A DNA stretch of 37,962 nt, from the NCBI GenBank assembly GCA_910587555.1, contig CAJULV010000013.1:1-37962 (forward strand), given 5' to 3'. Of this stretch, positions 15,797-24,239 are shown piece after piece (position 1 is the stretch's first letter; each line of letters starts with the position of its first letter). Under the pieces are notes generated by a model that saw nothing but the letters and a program-made list of their open reading frames with translations, was not told the DNA's origin and did not search any database. The translations under genes and the position numbers were made by a program. The DNA is from an uncultured Acetatifactor sp. (GTDB lineage Bacteria > Bacillota > Clostridia > Lachnospirales > Lachnospiraceae).

Positions 15797-17566
15797 ATGA
15801 AGGCATTCCGGCGGATTTTGGAAAAGGTGGAATGGAGACTGGCAGCAGTGCTTATGATCTCGCTTATCATGCTGATTTATTATGGAAACCAGAAGGAGGG
15901 GTATCATGTGGATGAAGTATATTCATATGGTTTGGCAAATAGCGAATATCTTCCCTTTATGCACTTCGGACAGCATGATTATAATGTGAAGGAGTGGATG
16001 GCGGAGTATGGGGCGGGAGAATCGCTGGGACAGCTGTTCAGCAATCTGGCCAGGGATTTCCGGATTTTGAAGGAATGCGGCTTTCAGTTGAAGGAAAGCG
16101 TGATATATCAGGATTACCTGACTGCCCAGGCCAACAGCGCCGATACCAGGACGACAGCCTGGGTGCCGGGGCAGGCTTATATGGACTATGTGACGGCGAG
16201 TGCAAACAGTACCTTCAATTATGCGTCTGTCTATTACAATCAGCGGGGGGATGTACATCCTCCATTGTACTATATGCTGCTTCACACAATCTGCTCTGTG
16301 TTCCAAGGCCGTTTTTCCAAATGGTTTGGCCTGGGACTGAATATTGCATGCCTGCTTGCGGCGGCAGCGCTGCTGTATAAAATGTGCAGGCTGTACCTGG
16401 GCGGGAGGGCGGTGGCGCTGCCGATAACCGGTGTATACAGTCTTTCGGCAGGATTTCTTTCCACTGCAATGTTTTTGAGAATGTACGCATTGCTGACACT
16501 GATGGTTCTGGCCTGCTGCTATGTACACCTGAAGATTGCGGATGAGGGGTTTTGCCTCAAGGGAAGGAAGCGGTGGAAGCTGGCGGCAGTAGTATTGTGC
16601 GGTTATTTGACACATTACTATTTTGTTTTGTATGCCATTGGGATAGCCGCTGTTTTCTGCATTTGGATGGCGGCGAAGAAGAAATGGCGGGAACTGGCAG
16701 GCTATATATTGACGCTGGCGGCAACGGCAGCGGCGGGATTATGTATCTGGCCTTTTTCCATAAGGCATGTGTTTCAGGGATACAGAGGAGTAGGTTCCCT
16801 GGAACTGCTTATGAGCGGAGAATTCTACCTGAGCAGGACAAAACTTATGTTTGACCAGGCTGCCGCATGGCTTCTGGGAGGGCATGGATGGGTGCTTCTG
16901 CTATGCCTGTGTGGACTGGCAGGGCTTTTTATATGGAAAAAGGGGAGGGGGCTTCCGGTGTTTAAGGCACTGCTGCTGTTTGTACCGATTGTATTTTATA
17001 CGGTAACGGTGTCCCAGATTGTGCCGTATCTTGATGCCAGATACATTATGTGTACATATCCGTTTTGGTATCTGCTTGTTTTCGGGACGGCAGCGGCGCT
17101 GCTTCGGGAATGCCGGTGGAATGTCATGGACAAGCCTTATGGAAAAGAGGCAGTGCTGGCAGCCTTAGGGGTGTTGCTTTTAAGCGTCAGCTGCGGCGTC
17201 TGGAATCCCCCCAATCATCTGTATTCAGACGGACAGGAGACGGTAGAGATTGCCGATAATACGGATTTTGTGTTTATACTGCCGGATGGGGACTGGAATC
17301 AGAGCGCCGTGGACAGCACCATACTGGCTCAGTGCAGAAGGGTAGGCGTGACTTATCTTTCGGATATGGGGCGTCTGGGGGAGGATTATGAATATCGGAC
17401 AGGGGACGTTCTCATGATTGCGATCCAGAAGGATATGGATGTGGAAAACGTGCTGGCTCAGGCCAGGGAAGTATTAGGCGTGGAGGGGCTGGCGGAAATG
17501 GGAAGGGAGACAGGAAGTACCTCGGTTCGGATTACCTTGGCGGATCTGCCGGCAAATGAATCCTGA
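15797..17566 (+). CDS. GT-C / family 39-like membrane glycosyltransferase
   Basis: A 589-aa multi-spanning membrane protein. After the first helix comes EGYHVDEVYSYGLAN (about 36-50); the Asp-Glu pair in the first outer loop is the catalytic hallmark of GT-C enzymes using polyprenyl-linked sugar donors (PMT/ArnT type). A second loop holds DVHPPLYYMLLH, the conserved HPPLYY motif of family 39 enzymes. About ten hydrophobic helices follow and a soluble domain of about 110 residues closes the protein. It probably glycosylates a surface polymer or protein using the sugar carrier served by GtrA; donor and acceptor are unknown. An AGAGGTGG ribosome binding site precedes the ATG. Confidence 0.85.
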   Translation: MKAFRRILEKVEWRLAAVLMISLIMLIYYGNQKEGYHVDEVYSYGLANSEYLPFMHFGQHDYNVKEWMAEYGAGESLGQLFSNLARDFRILKECGFQLKESVIYQDYLTAQANSADTRTTAWVPGQAYMDYVTASANSTFNYASVYYNQRGDVHPPLYYMLLHTICSVFQGRFSKWFGLGLNIACLLAAAALLYKMCRLYLGGRAVALPITGVYSLSAGFLSTAMFLRMYALLTLMVLACCYVHLKIADEGFCLKGRKRWKLAAVVLCGYLTHYYFVLYAIGIAAVFCIWMAAKKKWRELAGYILTLAATAAAGLCIWPFSIRHVFQGYRGVGSLELLMSGEFYLSRTKLMFDQAAAWLLGGHGWVLLLCLCGLAGLFIWKKGRGLPVFKALLLFVPIVFYTVTVSQIVPYLDARYIMCTYPFWYLLVFGTAAALLRECRWNVMDKPYGKEAVLAALGVLLLSVSCGVWNPPNHLYSDGQETVEIADNTDFVFILPDGDWNQSAVDSTILAQCRRVGVTYLSDMGRLGEDYEYRTGDVLMIAIQKDMDVENVLAQAREVLGVEGLAEMGRETGSTSVRITLADLPANES

Positions 17567-17599
17567 ATAAGCAGTCTTCACTCCGCCAGCGCCCTTTTG

Positions 17600-17640
17600 C
17601 TGTCGGGAGGGAATGCCTATATGGCTTTGTCTCCCGACAG
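17600..17640. terminator. Inverted repeat between convergent genes, probable terminator
   Basis: CTGTCGGGAG (17600-17609) pairs perfectly with CTCCCGACAG (17631-17640), loop 21 bases. It sits between the stops of the glycosyltransferase and mtnN. No T-run follows on either strand, so termination efficiency is uncertain. Confidence 0.5.
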
Positions 17641-17678
17641 TGTCCTGACACAGATATCAAGATTCCGTTCCCGGGGAA

Positions 17679-18383
17679 TCATGCGCCAAGTTCTTTGAGC
17701 ATTTCCTTTACCAGGGCAGCGGAATGCCTGGCAGCGGCGGACTCAAAGGTCGGATAATCCATTTCTGCGCTGTCGTCCGCCTTATCCGAGATTGCGCGGA
17801 TGATTACAAACGGTGTGTTGTTCAGATAAGCGCCGTGGGCGATGGAAGCGCCCTCCATTTCGGCACAATCGCCCTGGAACTCCGCAATCAGGTGTTCCTT
17901 TACCTCTTTGCTGGAAATAAACTGGTCGCCGCTGACTACGCGCCCATACATGACATGTATGTCAGGATTGACTTTCTCACATGCTTTTTTTGCCAGATCC
18001 ATCAGCTTCTCATCAGCCTTAAATTCCCGAAAGCCCATCTGCGGAACCTCGCCCAACCTGTATCCGAAGACTCTGACATCCATGTCATGATGGATGGCAT
18101 CCCTGGAAATCAGGATGTCACCTATGTCAAGTCCGGCATTCAGGGAACCTGCTACACCTGTGTTAATCACATGGCTCACCTTGAATTCGTCAATCAGTAT
18201 CTGTACGCATAGCGCGGCGTTTACCTTGCCGATACCGCAGCGGACGATTACGACAGGGGTGCCGTTTAAGCTGCCCTCGTGAAAATCCATTCCCGCCTTG
18301 CGGATGATGGCGGTTACGGCCATTTCCTTCTTCAGTTCTTCTACTTCCAGTTCCATTGCGCCTATGATGCCTGTTTTTATCAT
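17679..18383 (-). CDS. mtnN: 5'-methylthioadenosine/S-adenosylhomocysteine nucleosidase
   Basis: A 234-aa cytosolic MTA/SAH nucleosidase (Pfs). It hydrolyses S-adenosylhomocysteine to adenine and S-ribosylhomocysteine, and methylthioadenosine to adenine and methylthioribose. The N-terminus MIKTGIIGAMELEVE carries the catalytic Glu (E13); CAEMEGASIAH holds the ribose-binding Met-Glu; RAISDKADD holds the catalytic Asp. The length is normal for the family. The start at 18383 follows GGGAGG by seven bases; longer in-frame forms are not supported. luxS lies 111 bases upstream on the same strand, so the product of this enzyme is the substrate of its neighbour. Confidence 0.95.
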   Translation of the reverse strand: MIKTGIIGAMELEVEELKKEMAVTAIIRKAGMDFHEGSLNGTPVVIVRCGIGKVNAALCVQILIDEFKVSHVINTGVAGSLNAGLDIGDILISRDAIHHDMDVRVFGYRLGEVPQMGFREFKADEKLMDLAKKACEKVNPDIHVMYGRVVSGDQFISSKEVKEHLIAEFQGDCAEMEGASIAHGAYLNNTPFVIIRAISDKADDSAEMDYPTFESAAARHSAALVKEMLKELGA

Positions 18384-18494
18384 TTTAATACCTCCCTGCG
18401 CGATGCTCACGCTGCCAATCAGTATATTTCTCCGTTTCTGCGCGGCTGCAGAATTGTACATTCTGTGTTCGGCTGCTTACGGGTTTGCCGCAGG

Positions 18495-18974
18495 CTACTG
18501 CGGATATATCAGTCGTTCTTCTCCGATCCCGTACAGCACCTGTTCCAGATACCGCTTTGCCAGATAATTTGCCATGGGCAGATTCATATCCAGATAATTC
18601 CCGCAGTCCATGGGGGATGCGCCGGGAACCTCGTCCCGGTAATCGCGGACGAACTCGAACAGCTGCCGTATCAGGGGAACGATGTCTACGGAAGCGTAAT
18701 CCCCTGCCAACAGCAGATAAAAGCCGGTACGGCATCCCATGGGGCCGAAATAGATGGTTTTGTCCTTGTAGTCCGGATGGTTGCGCAGGAAAGTGGCGCC
18801 CAAATGCTCGATGGTGTGAACCTCGGCGGTGTTCATGACAGGTTCCTCGTTGGGGCTGGTCATGCGCAGGTCGAAGGTGGTGATGGTTTCGGCGCCGACT
18901 TTATCCTTGCGTGATACATAGACGCCGGGCTGAAGCCGGATGTGGTCTATGGTGAAGCTTGTGATTTTTTCCAT
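18495..18974 (-). CDS. luxS: S-ribosylhomocysteine lyase LuxS
   Basis: A 159-aa LuxS. It cleaves S-ribosylhomocysteine to homocysteine and DPD, the precursor of autoinducer-2. The metal site is present: H53 and H57 in HTIEH, and C124 in PMDCGNY; the catalytic Cys81 is in GPMGCRTGFY and Glu56 is the general base. The length is standard. The start at MEKITSF (18974) is chosen because a GGAAAGGAAA ribosome binding site precedes it; an upstream in-frame Met at 19010 lies in the promoter-proximal leader. Together with mtnN it completes SAH detoxification and AI-2 formation. Confidence 0.97.
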   Translation of the reverse strand: MEKITSFTIDHIRLQPGVYVSRKDKVGAETITTFDLRMTSPNEEPVMNTAEVHTIEHLGATFLRNHPDYKDKTIYFGPMGCRTGFYLLLAGDYASVDIVPLIRQLFEFVRDYRDEVPGASPMDCGNYLDMNLPMANYLAKRYLEQVLYGIGEERLIYPQ

Positions 18975-19028
18975 AATCGTATTTCCTTTCCTGGGGCTGA
19001 TATGCCGCACCCTTGGGGCAGCATCTTT

Positions 19029-19057
19029 ATGATAATATAACGAAACGGAATTGTCAA
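19029..19057 (-). promoter_or_regulatory. Promoter of luxS-mtnN
   Basis: On the minus strand, TTGACA (complement of 19052-19057), 17 bases, TATCAT (complement of 19029-19034), 55 bases upstream of the luxS start. The -35 is perfect. Confidence 0.75.
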
Positions 19058-19179
19058 TTATCCGGGTTCATGCGCCGCCGGATTAAGCAGGCCGGCATGA
19101 TTCCCTCAAAAGAAGCCTCCCATCCGGCGTCCGGGAACAGGACGAAACGGGCGGTCATCGGCTTCCGTAAAATGACGGA

Positions 19180-19208
19180 TTGCTTTTTTGTACCGTATCC
19201 TGTAAACT
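19180..19208 (+). promoter_or_regulatory. Promoter of the small protein/AAA ATPase pair
   Basis: TTGCTT (19180-19185), 17 bases, TAAACT (19203-19208), with a leader of about 100 bases before 19315. The rest of the divergent gap 18975-19314 shows no gene. Confidence 0.5.
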
Positions 19209-19314
19209 ATAGGGGAAGCCTGCAGCGAGACAGGAGAGGCTGCGGCGGAAATGCGCCGATAAAACAGGTCCGGAGCAGATGCCTGCAAAACATACATGAA
19301 GTCGGAGGAAAATT

Positions 19315-19542
19315 ATGAACGCTGCGTCTATTATGAAGCTGATGAGTGCCAAAAACCAGTTCAGCAGAAATCATCCTAAATTTGAAGCATTTCTGAAAAG
19401 TGTTTTTTCCAGAAAGATAGAAGAGGATACCGTCATCGAAATCACGGTCACCAGGCCCGGAGAAGTTCCTGTGACGGCGAATATAAAGGTGCTGCAATCC
19501 GATCTGGAGCTGCTGGAGGAATTGAAAGGACTGACAAAATGA
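19315..19542 (+). CDS. Small conserved-looking protein of unknown function
   Basis: A 75-aa protein with no family I recognise. It begins with a basic amphipathic part (MKLMSAKNQFSRNHPKF) and ends in an acidic helix (DLELLEELKGLTK), with a beta-like middle (DTVIEITVTRPGE). No membrane segment or Cys pair. GGAGGAAAA sits just before the ATG. Its stop overlaps the start of the AAA ATPase (ATGA), so the two are made together and it may be a partner or regulator of that ATPase. Confidence 0.65.
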   Translation: MNAASIMKLMSAKNQFSRNHPKFEAFLKSVFSRKIEEDTVIEITVTRPGEVPVTANIKVLQSDLELLEELKGLTK

Positions 19543-20399
19543 TTTATCTTTCGCATTTTTCTTTTCCGGATATCGAATTGGAATACAGCTTCCTCATGGG
19601 AATAAAGCGCACATGCTATGATACCGCATACCCTTTTCAGATACTCTCCAGGCATGGGCTGAGGATGCTGGATTTTGAGCCGGTGACAATCCTGTACGGC
19701 GGCAACGGCTCCGGGAAGACCACTGCCCTGAACGTGATTGCGGAGAAGCTGGGTCTGAAGCGGGAGGCCGTGTACAACAGGTCTAACTTTTTTGAGGATT
19801 ACACAGCCATGTGCAATTATGAAATCCGGCATCCAATTCCCAAGAGGAGCAGGATTATCACAAGCGACGATGTGTTTGACTTCGTGCTGAATTTGAGATG
19901 TCTGAACGACGGAATCAGCAATAAGCGGGAGGAACTCTTTGAAGAGTATCTGGAAAATAAATATGCTCAGTTTCGGATGAAGTCCCTGGAGGATTACGAG
20001 CAGCTGAAAAAGGTTTACATGGCCCGCACGAAGACCCAGTCCAAGTATGTGCGGAATAATCTGATGGACAATGTGCGAGAGCATTCCAACGGCGAGAGCG
20101 CCTTCCTGTATTTTTCCGAGCAGATTCAGGAGAATGGGCTTTATCTTCTGGACGAGCCTGAGAACAGCCTGTCTCCGCTCAGACAGCAGGAACTGGCAAA
20201 ATTTCTGGAGGATTCCGGCAGGTTTTTCGGATGCCAGTTCATTATTTCCACACATTCCCCTTTTCTGCTTTCCATGAGGGGCGCTAAAGTATATGACATG
20301 GATGAGGAGACTGTGGATGTGAAGCGATGGACGGAACTGGAGGGAGTCCGTGCCTATTTTGACTTTTTTAAGAAGCATGAGAGGGATTTTTCGGTGTGA
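19539..20399 (+). CDS. ABC-type AAA ATPase (AAA_21/OLD-like, stand-alone)
   Basis: A 286-aa P-loop ATPase of the ABC class without membrane segments. Walker A is YGGNGSGKTT (about 53-62), a divergent ABC signature is EHSNGESAF (about 180-188), Walker B is LYLLDEPENSLS (about 196-207) and the switch His is in ISTHSPFLLS. This layout matches small AAA_21/RecF-like proteins, not a transporter subunit. No TOPRIM nuclease domain follows, unlike OLD nucleases. The role is unknown; many relatives act in DNA maintenance or defence with a partner, and here the only coupled partner is the 75-aa protein (four-base ATGA overlap). A strong terminator follows directly. Confidence 0.8.
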   Translation: MIYLSHFSFPDIELEYSFLMGIKRTCYDTAYPFQILSRHGLRMLDFEPVTILYGGNGSGKTTALNVIAEKLGLKREAVYNRSNFFEDYTAMCNYEIRHPIPKRSRIITSDDVFDFVLNLRCLNDGISNKREELFEEYLENKYAQFRMKSLEDYEQLKKVYMARTKTQSKYVRNNLMDNVREHSNGESAFLYFSEQIQENGLYLLDEPENSLSPLRQQELAKFLEDSGRFFGCQFIISTHSPFLLSMRGAKVYDMDEETVDVKRWTELEGVRAYFDFFKKHERDFSV

Positions 20400-20401
20400 A
20401 A

Positions 20402-20445
20402 GGGGTTGCCGTCCGCTGTTTTTTGCCAGGGGCAACCCCGTTTTT
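20402..20445. terminator. Terminator after the AAA ATPase gene
   Basis: GGGGTTGCC (20402-20410) pairs with GGCAACCCC (20431-20439), followed by GTTTTT on the plus strand. It lies between convergent genes and may serve the rubredoxin transcript too. Confidence 0.85.
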
Positions 20446-20466
20446 CACATTACTGCGAACTGCTGC

Positions 20467-20640
20467 TTAGTTGTAATTGTCGATGCAGGGCTGGAACATG
20501 CTCTTGTTCACGCCGCACAGAGGGCAGCACCAGTCATCGGGAAGATCCTCAAATTTGGTTCCGGGAGCAATGCCATGCTCGGGATCACCTTTCTCAGGAT
20601 CGTAAGTATACCCGCAGGGGTTGCAAAAATATTTCTGCAT
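20467..20640 (-). CDS. Rubredoxin
   Basis: A 57-aa rubredoxin, a one-iron electron carrier of the cytosol. The protein starts MQKYFCNPCGYTYDPEKGDP; the two metal-binding pairs are CNPC (6-9) and CPLC (39-42), with the conserved GIAPGTKFEDLPDDW between them. In anaerobes it feeds electrons to rubrerythrin, superoxide reductase or flavodiiron proteins, and a rubrerythrin is encoded 4 kb away in this window. AAAGGAGG lies nine bases upstream of the ATG. It has its own promoter and is a single-gene unit. Confidence 0.97.
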   Translation of the reverse strand: MQKYFCNPCGYTYDPEKGDPEHGIAPGTKFEDLPDDWCCPLCGVNKSMFQPCIDNYN

Positions 20641-20676
20641 GATAGTAAGCCTCCTTTCATGATGTAGGATGTAAAT

Positions 20677-20705
20677 ATTTTAGCATTTACAGAGATTTGC
20701 GTCAA
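20677..20705 (-). promoter_or_regulatory. Promoter of the rubredoxin gene
   Basis: On the minus strand, TTGACG (complement of 20700-20705), 17 bases, TAAAAT (complement of 20677-20682). Both elements match five of six consensus positions. Confidence 0.75.
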
Positions 20706-20747
20706 GGGCAGGAGACAAGTTTTCTTTTTACAAAACAGGCCCTGCGC

Positions 20748-20776
20748 TTGAATTCCCCCGCAGTTCATAGTATAAT
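20748..20776 (+). promoter_or_regulatory. Promoter of pgi
   Basis: TTGAAT (20748-20753), 17 bases, perfect TATAAT (20771-20776). It suits a highly expressed glycolytic gene. The leader before the start at 20868 is about 85 bases. Confidence 0.75.
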
Positions 20777-20867
20777 CGTAGAGTAAGGCTGAAAGTATTT
20801 CGTGGAAAAAAGTATTTCCATGGAATCAGGACAATTCCATAAAATAAAAAGGAGGTCGGAGGCAAAT

Positions 20868-22448
20868 ATGATTAGCTGGAACAATCTGGATACCATTTCT
20901 GCTTACCGGAAGCTGTTAAAGACAGCGCCTGTAAATCTTGCGGAGGCAATGACAGGGGAGAAGGGCGCGGAACGCGTCGGAAAGTACAGTGTTCCCATGG
21001 CGGCAGGGCTTGCTTACAATTATGGTGCGAAGCAGGTGGACGATGAGATTCTGGAAGTGCTTGCGCAGCTGGCGGAAGAGACACAGCTTGCGGAAAAGTT
21101 TCAAGCCCTCTACAACGGCGAAGTAATCAATACCGGAGAAAAGCGCAGGGTACTCCATCACATGACCCGCGGGCAGTTGGGGGAGTCCGTTGTGGCTGAC
21201 GGCGTTGACAAGCGCAGCTTTTATGCGGAGCAGCAGAAGAAAATAGCGGAACTGGCAAATAAGGTACATAGCGGTGAGATCACCAACGCGGCAGGAGAGA
21301 AATTCACCACTGTGGTACAGATCGGTATCGGCGGCAGTGACCTGGGTCCCCGGGCCATGTACCTTGCCCTGGAAAACTGGGCTAAGGTAAACGATACATT
21401 CAAGATGGAAGCCAAATTCATCAGCAATGTGGACCCTGACGATGCGGCGGCGGTACTGAACACCATTGACGTGGCGCATTCCCTGTTTGTACTGGTATCC
21501 AAATCCGGCACTACCCTGGAGACGCTTACCAATGAGTCCTTCGTGAAGGATGCATTGAAGAATGCGGGCCTGGATGCGTCCAGACATATGATTGCCGTTA
21601 CCAGTGAGACTTCGCCTCTGGCAAAGAGCGATGATTATCTGGCAGCCTTCTTTATGGATGATTATATCGGCGGCAGGTTCTCCTCTACATCCGGCGTCGG
21701 CGGTGCGGTATTGTCCCTGGCTTTCGGCCCGGAAGTGTTTGCCCGGTTCCTGGAAGGTGCGGCGGAAGAGGACAGGCTTGCACGGAACGGGGACATGTAT
21801 GCAAATCCGGCCATGCTGGATGCCCTGATTGGGGTTTATGAGCGCAATGTGCTGGGATACCAGAATACGGCGGTTCTGCCCTATTCCCAGGCGTTGAGCC
21901 GTTTCCCTGCCCATCTGCAGCAGCTTGACATGGAATCCAACGGCAAGTCGGTGAACCGTTTTGGTGAACCGGTGGATTATGTGACTGGTCCTGTCATTTT
22001 TGGTGAGCCGGGTACCAATGGCCAGCACTCCTTCTATCAGCTGCTTCATCAGGGCACGGACATCATTCCGCTGCAGTTTGTGGGATTCAAAAACAACCAG
22101 ATGGGCAGGGATGTAGTGATTCAGGACAGCACCAGCCAGCAGAAGCTCTGTGCCAATGTGGCGGCGCAGATTGTGGCATTTGCCTGCGGCAAGGCGGATG
22201 AGGATCGCAATAAGAATTTTGAGGGCGGCCGTCCGTCCAGCATCATTATCGGCGAGCAGCTGACACCCGAAGCGCTGGGAGCGCTCCTGTCCCATTTCGA
22301 GAACAAGGTTATGTATCAGGGCTTTGTATGGAATATCAACAGCTTTGACCAGGAAGGGGTACAGCTGGGTAAGGTTTTGGCGAAGAAGGTGCTGGCACAT
22401 GACACGGAGGGGGCGCTGAAGGCTTACAGCAATCTTCTCAATATTTAG
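20868..22448 (+). CDS. pgi: Glucose-6-phosphate isomerase
   Basis: A 526-aa phosphoglucose isomerase, interconverting glucose-6-phosphate and fructose-6-phosphate in the cytosol. Substrate-loop motifs are IGIGGSDLGPRAMYLAL and VSKSGTTLETLTNE, the catalytic Glu/His region is GEPGTNGQHSFYQLLHQG, and the catalytic Lys is in FDQEGVQLGK near the C-terminus. The length is that of the long bacterial/eukaryotic form rather than the 450-aa Bacillus form. The start at MISWNNLD is chosen for the double AAGGAGG/GGAGG ribosome binding site at 20849-20862; the 22-residue upstream extension overlaps this site. It is monocistronic. Confidence 0.96.
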   Translation: MISWNNLDTISAYRKLLKTAPVNLAEAMTGEKGAERVGKYSVPMAAGLAYNYGAKQVDDEILEVLAQLAEETQLAEKFQALYNGEVINTGEKRRVLHHMTRGQLGESVVADGVDKRSFYAEQQKKIAELANKVHSGEITNAAGEKFTTVVQIGIGGSDLGPRAMYLALENWAKVNDTFKMEAKFISNVDPDDAAAVLNTIDVAHSLFVLVSKSGTTLETLTNESFVKDALKNAGLDASRHMIAVTSETSPLAKSDDYLAAFFMDDYIGGRFSSTSGVGGAVLSLAFGPEVFARFLEGAAEEDRLARNGDMYANPAMLDALIGVYERNVLGYQNTAVLPYSQALSRFPAHLQQLDMESNGKSVNRFGEPVDYVTGPVIFGEPGTNGQHSFYQLLHQGTDIIPLQFVGFKNNQMGRDVVIQDSTSQQKLCANVAAQIVAFACGKADEDRNKNFEGGRPSSIIIGEQLTPEALGALLSHFENKVMYQGFVWNINSFDQEGVQLGKVLAKKVLAHDTEGALKAYSNLLNI

Positions 22449-22488
22449 TTTTTCGCTTTACCGCGTTATGCTGATTATCGGAATATAG

Positions 22489-22632
22489 TTAAAGAAAGTA
22501 CGTTGCCAGGCGGAGCGGATTATTGAGCGTAATGTCAGGATTTATAAAGGCTGCTTGTCCGGCATATCTATTCAAGAGCTGGCTAAAAGCTATTATTTAT
22601 CAGAAAAAAGCATACAGAAAATTATCAGATAG
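22489..22632 (+). pseudogene. Remnant of a helix-turn-helix gene (CD3324-like C-terminus)
   Basis: The plus-strand frame reads ERIIERNVRIYKG, then ISIQELAKSYYLSEKSIQKIIR and a stop at 22630-22632. This matches the C-terminal HTH of small CD3324-family regulators, which end in a similar ELAxxYxLSxKSIQRIIR. There is no start codon or ribosome binding site and an in-frame stop lies at 22486-22488. It is a 5'-truncated leftover, just after pgi. Confidence 0.65.
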
Positions 22633-22646
22633 GCAAAATTATTAGG

Positions 22647-22679
22647 TGTGAGCTAACTTAGGTTGGCTCACATTTTTTT
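22647..22679 (+). terminator. Strong rho-independent terminator
   Basis: TGTGAGC (22647-22653) pairs with GCTCACA (22666-22672); the stem extends inward through a T-G pair and AAC/GTT to about 11 bp, and seven T follow. It ends the transcript from pgi and the HTH remnant. Confidence 0.9.
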
Positions 22680-22741
22680 ACAATAAACCTTGAGGTATAC
22701 GTCTTTTAAGATATTTGCTAGTCTATAGTTAAGAATGGAGA

Positions 22742-23005
22742 ATGAGCTGCCTATATGTATCAAGGACATTTGAGGAGGCTGATAACTGGGGTAAGTATTT
22801 TGTGAAAATAGACCGCCTAACATATAGCATTGTTAAGCTGGAGATAGATGGGAATTGTTTTTACGGTAATGCGACAAAATGCTTTAATGCACAGTTAGAT
22901 GCACAGGAAAATATGCGGCTGGCGGATATTTATTGGAAAAATGAAAACAATGACGAAGGTGATCCGCCAATAGTTGAAATGTTAATTGATGGACATATCA
23001 GTTGA
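22742..23005 (+). CDS. Small orphan ORF in the AT-rich islet, possibly 5'-truncated
   Basis: An 87-aa reading frame with no family I recognise. It is acidic at the end and rich in aromatic residues (WGKYFVKIDRLTY). The ATG at 22742 has GGAG only one base away, too close for a good ribosome binding site, and no better start is in frame. It could be the remaining part of a longer gene. Its base use is like the methyltransferase that follows 55 bases later and unlike the flanking housekeeping genes. Confidence 0.4.
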   Translation: MSCLYVSRTFEEADNWGKYFVKIDRLTYSIVKLEIDGNCFYGNATKCFNAQLDAQENMRLADIYWKNENNDEGDPPIVEMLIDGHIS

Positions 23006-23060
23006 AATGAAAAAAGAGATAAATGCAAATATTATATAATTTATCGTGGGAGATTGATTT

Positions 23061-23990
23061 ATGGATTATAGCAGAAAAATATCTGAACGCTTATGGAATT
23101 TACCAGATAAAGGTGAACGGGAAAGTCGCCGGGAGGAAACCTTCATTGATGACATTATCCAGAAAAGTCATATTGAAAAGGAATTGCTTTCTAATTTAGA
23201 TGGTATTAAAACAGTATTTGACGGCGGAGCCGGGAGCGGCAGATTTTCCATTCTTCTTGCAAAACACGGATGCAATGTCACGCATTTTGACATCTCGCAG
23301 CCTATGATAGACAAAGCAAAAGAACTGGCAGAAAGAGCAGGGGTTCTTGACAAAATATCCTTCGTAAAAGGAGCATTAGAGGATTTGAAGGATTTTGATG
23401 ATAAATCCTTTGATATGGTTATTTCATTTGATGCGCCTATTTCGTATACCTACCCCCGACAGGAGCAGGTCATTGGAGAGTTGGTGCGCATATGCAAAAA
23501 GCGCATTGTCATAAGCGTATCAAGCCGTTTAGGAAGCCTTCCATATTTAGCAAATCCCATCAATAAGCATCAGTTTATATTAGATGAAAATTGTGAAGAT
23601 CCATATGTTAAGTGGTGCCTTAGTAACTGGCCGAATGCGATTGAAGCGTTTCGATTTGAAAAAAGCAGAGTTGATAAATTATGGTCGGAAGGACTTATGG
23701 GAGGTAAGGAAGAAATTGAAGAATATAAAAGAGGCGGCACTCCCTGGTGTATCACATATACTTTCATGCCGGATGAACTGGAAGGAATACTTTATAGATT
23801 TGGCGTGAAATATGTTAAACTGGCAGGCCCCGGCGCATATGCGAGGACTATCCCCCATGAGCTGCTTGTCAAGATAATGAAGGATTCAGAACAGCGCTCA
23901 GCTTTTCTTGATTTTTGTTATCAGTATGATTCTAATCCGTTTGTATGTGGTATTGGAAAAGACAACTTATTGGCTAAAGGGGAGTTGTAA
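23061..23990 (+). CDS. Class I SAM-dependent methyltransferase
   Basis: A 309-aa Rossmann-fold methyltransferase. Motif I is VFDGGAGSGRFSILLA (about 52-67), the acidic end of strand 2 is THFDISQPM, and motif IV is FDMVISFDAPISYTYP. The C-terminal 140 residues form a substrate domain I cannot assign. The substrate is unknown; the fold is shared by small-molecule, quinone and antibiotic-modifying methyltransferases. A GGGAGA ribosome binding site precedes the ATG. Codon use is AT-rich compared with flanking genes, and it lies between two broken genes, consistent with acquisition by transfer. Confidence 0.8.
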   Translation: MDYSRKISERLWNLPDKGERESRREETFIDDIIQKSHIEKELLSNLDGIKTVFDGGAGSGRFSILLAKHGCNVTHFDISQPMIDKAKELAERAGVLDKISFVKGALEDLKDFDDKSFDMVISFDAPISYTYPRQEQVIGELVRICKKRIVISVSSRLGSLPYLANPINKHQFILDENCEDPYVKWCLSNWPNAIEAFRFEKSRVDKLWSEGLMGGKEEIEEYKRGGTPWCITYTFMPDELEGILYRFGVKYVKLAGPGAYARTIPHELLVKIMKDSEQRSAFLDFCYQYDSNPFVCGIGKDNLLAKGEL

Positions 23991-23997
23991 TGGTACA

Positions 23998-24183
23998 TTG
24001 GCCATGCTGTCTGAAATTGATTTTTTGCCAAGTGAGAAAGTTTTGGATTCAGGCTGCGGTTATGGTGTCGTAGGCATACTGGCAGGAAAACTCATAGGAG
24101 AAGAAAGTGTTATTATGTGTGATATCTCTGAACAAAAAAGGTTTCGTGTGAATACCAATGGCAATAGATTGGATGTTTGGTAA
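23998..24183 (+). pseudogene. Truncated second methyltransferase (MTS-like) fragment
   Basis: The frame reads LAMLSEIDFLPSEKVLDSGCGYGVVGILAGK and then VIMCDISEQ. GCGYGVVG is motif I of the RsmC-like small methyltransferase (MTS) family, and MCDIS is the next strand. The fragment lacks an N-terminus and everything after motif II. It then runs into VNTNGNRLDVW and a stop at 24181. Beyond that stop the same frame continues IYDTPED to a second stop at 24205, which suggests a further nonsense change. A chimeric, decayed gene is the simplest reading. Confidence 0.6.
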
Positions 24184-24239
24184 ATTTATGATACACCAGA
24201 GGATTAAACCAGTGCAGACAGACCACGTCCATTGTAAAA

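Noticed and set aside
19539..20399. ABC transporter ATP-binding subunit
   Set aside because: No permease is nearby, the signature motif is divergent, and the overall layout is that of small AAA_21-type ATPases.
20916..22400. 494-aa open frame on the minus strand across pgi
   Set aside because: It is antisense to a clear phosphoglucose isomerase, has no family features or ribosome binding site, and reflects codon bias of the real gene.
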